A program made the translations under genes and the position numbers. Below the pieces are notes generated by a model, which was given only the letters and a program-made list of their open reading frames with translations, did not search any database and had not been told where the DNA came from. Positions 61,074-64,000 of a stretch of 64,000 nucleotides of DNA are shown here, piece after piece (positions within the stretch are counted from its first letter, which is position 1; every line of letters begins with the position of its first letter). The DNA is from JANQSP01 sp965237565 (GTDB lineage: Bacteria; Bdellovibrionota; Bdellovibrionia; Bdellovibrionales; UBA1609): contig OZ250145.1 of assembly GCA_965237565.1 (NCBI GenBank), positions 620,001-684,000 on the forward strand, given 5' to 3'.

Positions 61074-62649
61074 TCATTGGAACGAAGGAAATGAGGATGT
61101 AAGATAGGCTATCTTTTCCATAGATACCCTTGGCTGAGAGTTGAAATTCCACTCCGCTAAACTCTAATTTGTCAGAGGCAATCTCATAAGGGTGTTGGGT
61201 CACCTTTTCGATCAATCCTATGAGATTGAGCTTGAGGGCTTGGTCTTCAATCTCTTCGATGAGATGATGAATGATTCGTTCTGCACTCACTCCCGTTTCA
61301 TCAAAGTGGGCGCTGACAGCTTCCACTCTCATGCTGGACATATCTACACCCAAGGTGGGGTAGCCAATCATTTCAATCAACTGATTCATTTCCGTTTGTC
61401 GATCATATTCGGCAGAGTTCTGGGAGTTTTCTTGCTCGACTGAAATACGAGAAAGAGCAGTGTTGATGTTGTTGACCAATTGTTGCAAAGGAGGAAACTG
61501 GTAATCTGTTTTTACATCCAAATTTTCATCTTTTAAAGCAGAGTCTAGTTGTCTGCCCACTGAAACAATCGGGAACTCAATCATTTTGTAAAGGAAGAAG
61601 AAGATCAAAAATCCCAAAACGGAAGCAATAAAAAAAGTTTGTATGAGCAAGCTGATGGTTCTTTTGTTTCCAAAGGCGAGCGTTCCGATGTCATAGAGAA
61701 CCACAGCATAGGCTGCAGCGGATTGCGAGTTGGTTCGGCTATTGTAAAATTGAATGGGAACCATTGCTCCCACCAGTTTGGAATCCAATTTTTTGACAGA
61801 GGTTCTTTCTTTTTTTCTTCCCTCGTTGATGAAAGGAATTTTGGAATAAGAGTGTGCTTTTTCGGAGGGAGCGAGGATTCTGCCGTCTATCGCACTTACA
61901 ATAAAAGTTTTTGTGACCCCCGGTCTTTTTTGTGCGTATTCCACACTTATGGCAGAGAACATCTTCTCTTGAATCACTTCGCGATTCATTTGGGCCAGCG
62001 TGGTTGCAATGCTTTCTGCATGATTCATGCTTTCTTGTTCAACACTTGAATTTAAAATCTGAATCAAAGGAATGGCAGATAAAGAAGTGACCATTAAAAC
62101 GAAAAAAATCAAAAAACAAGCGATCACCCATTTGAGTTCCAGCCAGACAGGCAATTTGTAAATGCCCGGTAAAAAAACTTTGTCTATATAGTTTTTAAAC
62201 CAATTCTTTAGAGTTAGCTTCATGTTGGCTTGTTCAATTGCCACTTGGTTTTCGTGTGCGACTTGTTGTGCTTCAGTAGGATTCATGGCATGGGTGGGCA
62301 TGTTTCTTGCGTAGGCTGGATGGACGGGGACAGCGGAATAAATTTTGGCCACTTGATTTTTGCTCAACTCGATAATGTCGAAGGTTGTTCGGTAAATGGA
62401 GACTTTGTCCTTGGGACGAATTTCGCTTTCTTGGATTTTTACTCCATTGATGAAGGTGCCGTTACTAGAATGCAAATCCAAAATGGTCACACCCTGTTTG
62501 TCCACTTCCAGTTCCGCGTGCTTTTTTGAAACTCCTTGCTCTGTGATCTTGATCTGGCATTCTTCTGAACGTCCCAAAACATGACGCCCCTCTGGGAGAG
62601 GAATTTCCTGACCGGCTAATTTTCCGTTGAAAAATCTAATGGCCCACAT
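61054..62649 (-). CDS. FHA-domain protein with two membrane spans and periplasmic sensor-like region
   Basis: The 531-residue product begins with an FHA domain (about 22-95, HVLGRSEECQIKI, VSKKHAELEV, HSSNGTFINGVKI). Two membrane spans (about 174-197 and near 345) flank a periplasmic region of ~140 residues that includes VTKTFIVSAIDGRILAPSEK, a PAS/Cache-like pattern. A HAMP-like segment and a cytoplasmic domain follow. No kinase or cyclase motif is present. It could carry an outside signal to FHA-bound partners. It overlaps the DUF192 gene by 14 bases. Confidence 0.78.
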   Translation of the reverse strand: MWAIRFFNGKLAGQEIPLPEGRHVLGRSEECQIKITEQGVSKKHAELEVDKQGVTILDLHSSNGTFINGVKIQESEIRPKDKVSIYRTTFDIIELSKNQVAKIYSAVPVHPAYARNMPTHAMNPTEAQQVAHENQVAIEQANMKLTLKNWFKNYIDKVFLPGIYKLPVWLELKWVIACFLIFFVLMVTSLSAIPLIQILNSSVEQESMNHAESIATTLAQMNREVIQEKMFSAISVEYAQKRPGVTKTFIVSAIDGRILAPSEKAHSYSKIPFINEGRKKERTSVKKLDSKLVGAMVPIQFYNSRTNSQSAAAYAVVLYDIGTLAFGNKRTISLLIQTFFIASVLGFLIFFFLYKMIEFPIVSVGRQLDSALKDENLDVKTDYQFPPLQQLVNNINTALSRISVEQENSQNSAEYDRQTEMNQLIEMIGYPTLGVDMSSMRVEAVSAHFDETGVSAERIIHHLIEEIEDQALKLNLIGLIEKVTQHPYEIASDKLEFSGVEFQLSAKGIYGKDSLSYILISFVPMNEEEAA

Positions 62650-62992
62650 AAAGCTGATCTCCTAGTTGTATTTTGAAAGCACTTAAGACGGGAGTTTTCA
62701 TCTCAAAAACAGAATGGCTTTTTGAAGAAAAGGGCGGGTGCACCCAATGCCATGGAGTCACATTTTGTCGAACATAGCTGACTTGCAGTTCGCAATCTAC
62801 GAACACAACATCGAGTGCAAATTTCATAAAGCAAGTGTGAAGACTCCAGCAGGGAAGGATCCACAAAGCTTCTGAAAGATCCATATCCTTTCGTCCGATC
62901 AGTCCTTTCATTCTAGAAAGGACGTTTTTTGCAAGAATCACATTGCGAGCCAGAATCTGGTTGTTGCTTTGATTGATTAGATGCTTCATCAT
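62636..62992 (-). CDS. DUF192-family small protein
   Basis: A 118-residue protein with the DUF192 pattern: RMKGLIGRKDM, SLHTCFMKFALDVVFVDCELQV and IQLGDQLYV. Members are often periplasmic and have unknown function; this one has no signal peptide. It overlaps the upstream TadC-like gene by 4 bases (ATGA) and the downstream FHA gene by 14, so it is one unit with the secretion/pilus genes. Confidence 0.85.
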   Translation of the reverse strand: MMKHLINQSNNQILARNVILAKNVLSRMKGLIGRKDMDLSEALWILPCWSLHTCFMKFALDVVFVDCELQVSYVRQNVTPWHWVHPPFSSKSHSVFEMKTPVLSAFKIQLGDQLYVGH

Positions 62993-63897
62993 CCACCCCC
63001 ACCTCCATAAAAAAATTGCAAAGCCACGGGTGCGAAGATTGTAATAAAGACAGCTGGTAAAATGAGAGCGATCATAGGCAGAAGCATTTTTTGTGAAGCC
63101 TTGGCTCCTGCTTTTTCAGCATTTATGAATCTCTCTGCTCTCATTTGCTCTGATTTGATTTTTAGAGTCTTTGCAACGCTGGCTCCTGTTTCATCCGAAT
63201 CAATGACCATTGTGCAAAAACTGGTAATCTCATCAATGTCGAGTCGCTGAGCCAAACTGGAAAGAGCTTCTGTTCGAGAGCTTCCCAGCTTGATGTCTTT
63301 TTGTACGACCAAAAACTCATCTGCTAATTCAGATTTTTTTGCTTTCTCGGTAATTTTTTGTATGGCTCCAAAAAAATCCAAACCAGCTTCTGTACTCAAG
63401 GCCATCAGGTCGATAAAAAAAGGCAGATCGGACATTATAGAGTGATACCTTCTTTTTTTGTGTCCATTGCAGTAAAGAGAGGGGAAGAAAAAGCCAAAGA
63501 CTGCGACGCCTGCACCCAGCCAATAGGGAAAGCCAAACTGCAGGGCAAAGTTCATGATGGCGAAGAAGATGGGAAACATGAATCCCCAAAGTATTTGCAG
63601 TCCAATGAACTCATCCACGTTGAGTTCTCTGCCCAAGCCGGCTGTGAGAATTTGTTGCTCCACTTTTTTTCGATAATTGGGCAGTTTCACTTTTTTGACA
63701 TGTTGAAGAGTCAGGTTGTGGACCAATGGCCTAGAAAACTCAATGAGTGGCATTTTGGAAGGTTTGGCTTCGTTGCCTTCTGCCCAAGCCAAAGAATCCG
63801 AGTCGGTGTTTTTGGCAAAAATCACCGAACAAAACAGATAAGTGGCCGTGGCTCCAAGAGCCAGAGCAGAAAAAAGAAAAATATAGTCAGAATACAT
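62989..63897 (-). CDS. tadC: TadC-like type II secretion F-domain protein
   Basis: About 302 residues of an inner-membrane platform protein. It has membrane spans near the start (IFLFSALALGATATYLFCSV), in the middle and at the end (MLLPMIALILPAVFITIFAP), and the T2SSF segment DLPFFIDLMALSTEAGLDFFGAI, MVIDSDETGASVAKTLKIKSEQMR. It supports assembly of Flp/Tad pili. ATG 63897 (MYSDYIF) was chosen because GAGGTG lies 10 bases upstream; the frame stays open to a TTG at 63954. Upstream sequence to the window edge is too short to show the expected tadB. Confidence 0.82.
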   Translation of the reverse strand: MYSDYIFLFSALALGATATYLFCSVIFAKNTDSDSLAWAEGNEAKPSKMPLIEFSRPLVHNLTLQHVKKVKLPNYRKKVEQQILTAGLGRELNVDEFIGLQILWGFMFPIFFAIMNFALQFGFPYWLGAGVAVFGFFFPSLYCNGHKKRRYHSIMSDLPFFIDLMALSTEAGLDFFGAIQKITEKAKKSELADEFLVVQKDIKLGSSRTEALSSLAQRLDIDEITSFCTMVIDSDETGASVAKTLKIKSEQMRAERFINAEKAGAKASQKMLLPMIALILPAVFITIFAPVALQFFYGGGGG

Positions 63898-64000
63898 AGT
63901 TTCGACACCTCTACTAAAAAAAATATCGGAAAAAAATCTTTTGAACATGAGCAAAATTGAAATGGAGGCTTGATTCAGGCATGGTAGATAGTTCTACAGA

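Noticed and set aside
63898..64000. End of tadB on the minus strand
   Set aside because: A short open frame ends shortly before the tadC start, but too few residues are visible to match TadB.

Overview
The window reads as a chromosomal segment of a low-GC (roughly 40% by eye) Gram-negative bacterium. TonB/ExbBD-type genes, lipoproteins with clear lipoboxes, a candidate outer-membrane barrel, a DsbA-like thiol protein and a class A RNase P RNA show a diderm. The mix of a leucine-degradation cluster, a homodimeric 2-oxoacid dehydrogenase E1, several FHA-domain membrane proteins beside Tad/type II secretion F genes, and many TPR and LytM proteins suggests a deltaproteobacterial or Bdellovibrionota-like lineage. 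That placement is inference; no 16S gene is present.

Layout. 1-0.6 kb: end of an RNase HI-like gene, then rnpB. 1.3-7.9 kb: leucine catabolism (MCC beta subunit, methylglutaconyl-CoA hydratase-like, MCC alpha subunit split into biotin carboxylase and biotin carrier, HMG-CoA lyase), then ribD and tRNA-Val(UAC). 8-14.3 kb, minus strand: a secreted repeat protein with a TPR/winged-helix regulator, and clpP-clpX-lon. 14.5-23 kb: pepA, a gshA-like ligase, a TPR lipoprotein, trigger factor, a Ca2+/cation antiporter, a DksA-like protein lacking most zinc ligands, and an agmatinase-family enzyme. 23-35 kb: peptide ABC importer of the YejABE type, CPA antiporter, speA, leuS, O-methyltransferase, and the YejF-type ATPase apart from its permeases. 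35-43.6 kb: lipoprotein, trmB, aceE-like E1, TonB-like protein, PP2C phosphatase, LytM peptidase. 43.6-46 kb: folB, a folK-folP fusion and a CofE-family ligase, probably one folate unit. 46-49.8 kb, minus: asd, barrel-like protein, truA, rplM with a long basic tail, rpsI. 50-53 kb: DsbA-like lipoprotein, lipA, E2 acyltransferase. 56-64 kb, minus: exbB-exbD, then a PP2C-like protein, three FHA-TM proteins, a DUF192 protein and a TadC-like protein.

The most unusual part is 53.06-56.11 kb. A very AT-rich island of 2910 bp lies between two perfect 72-bp direct repeats. It carries three same-strand genes: a MotA/ExbB-type channel protein with a long coiled-coil tail, an HNH nuclease, and a MotB/OmpA-type protein. 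This content matches a Zorya-like anti-phage system, closest in gene content to type II (zorA, zorB, zorE/HNH), but with the nuclease gene between the channel genes. The 72-bp repeat contains the 3' ends of both flanking host genes (the E2 gene and exbD), which without the insert would overlap tail to tail by 8 bp. The duplication therefore leaves both genes intact, and recombination between the repeats would restore a clean empty site.

Other points of note: the MCC alpha subunit looks broken by one base in a T5 run; the L13 ribosomal protein has an unusual basic extension; short tandem repeats precede or lie in several genes. All function calls come from motif recognition in the translated sequence; no database search was run.
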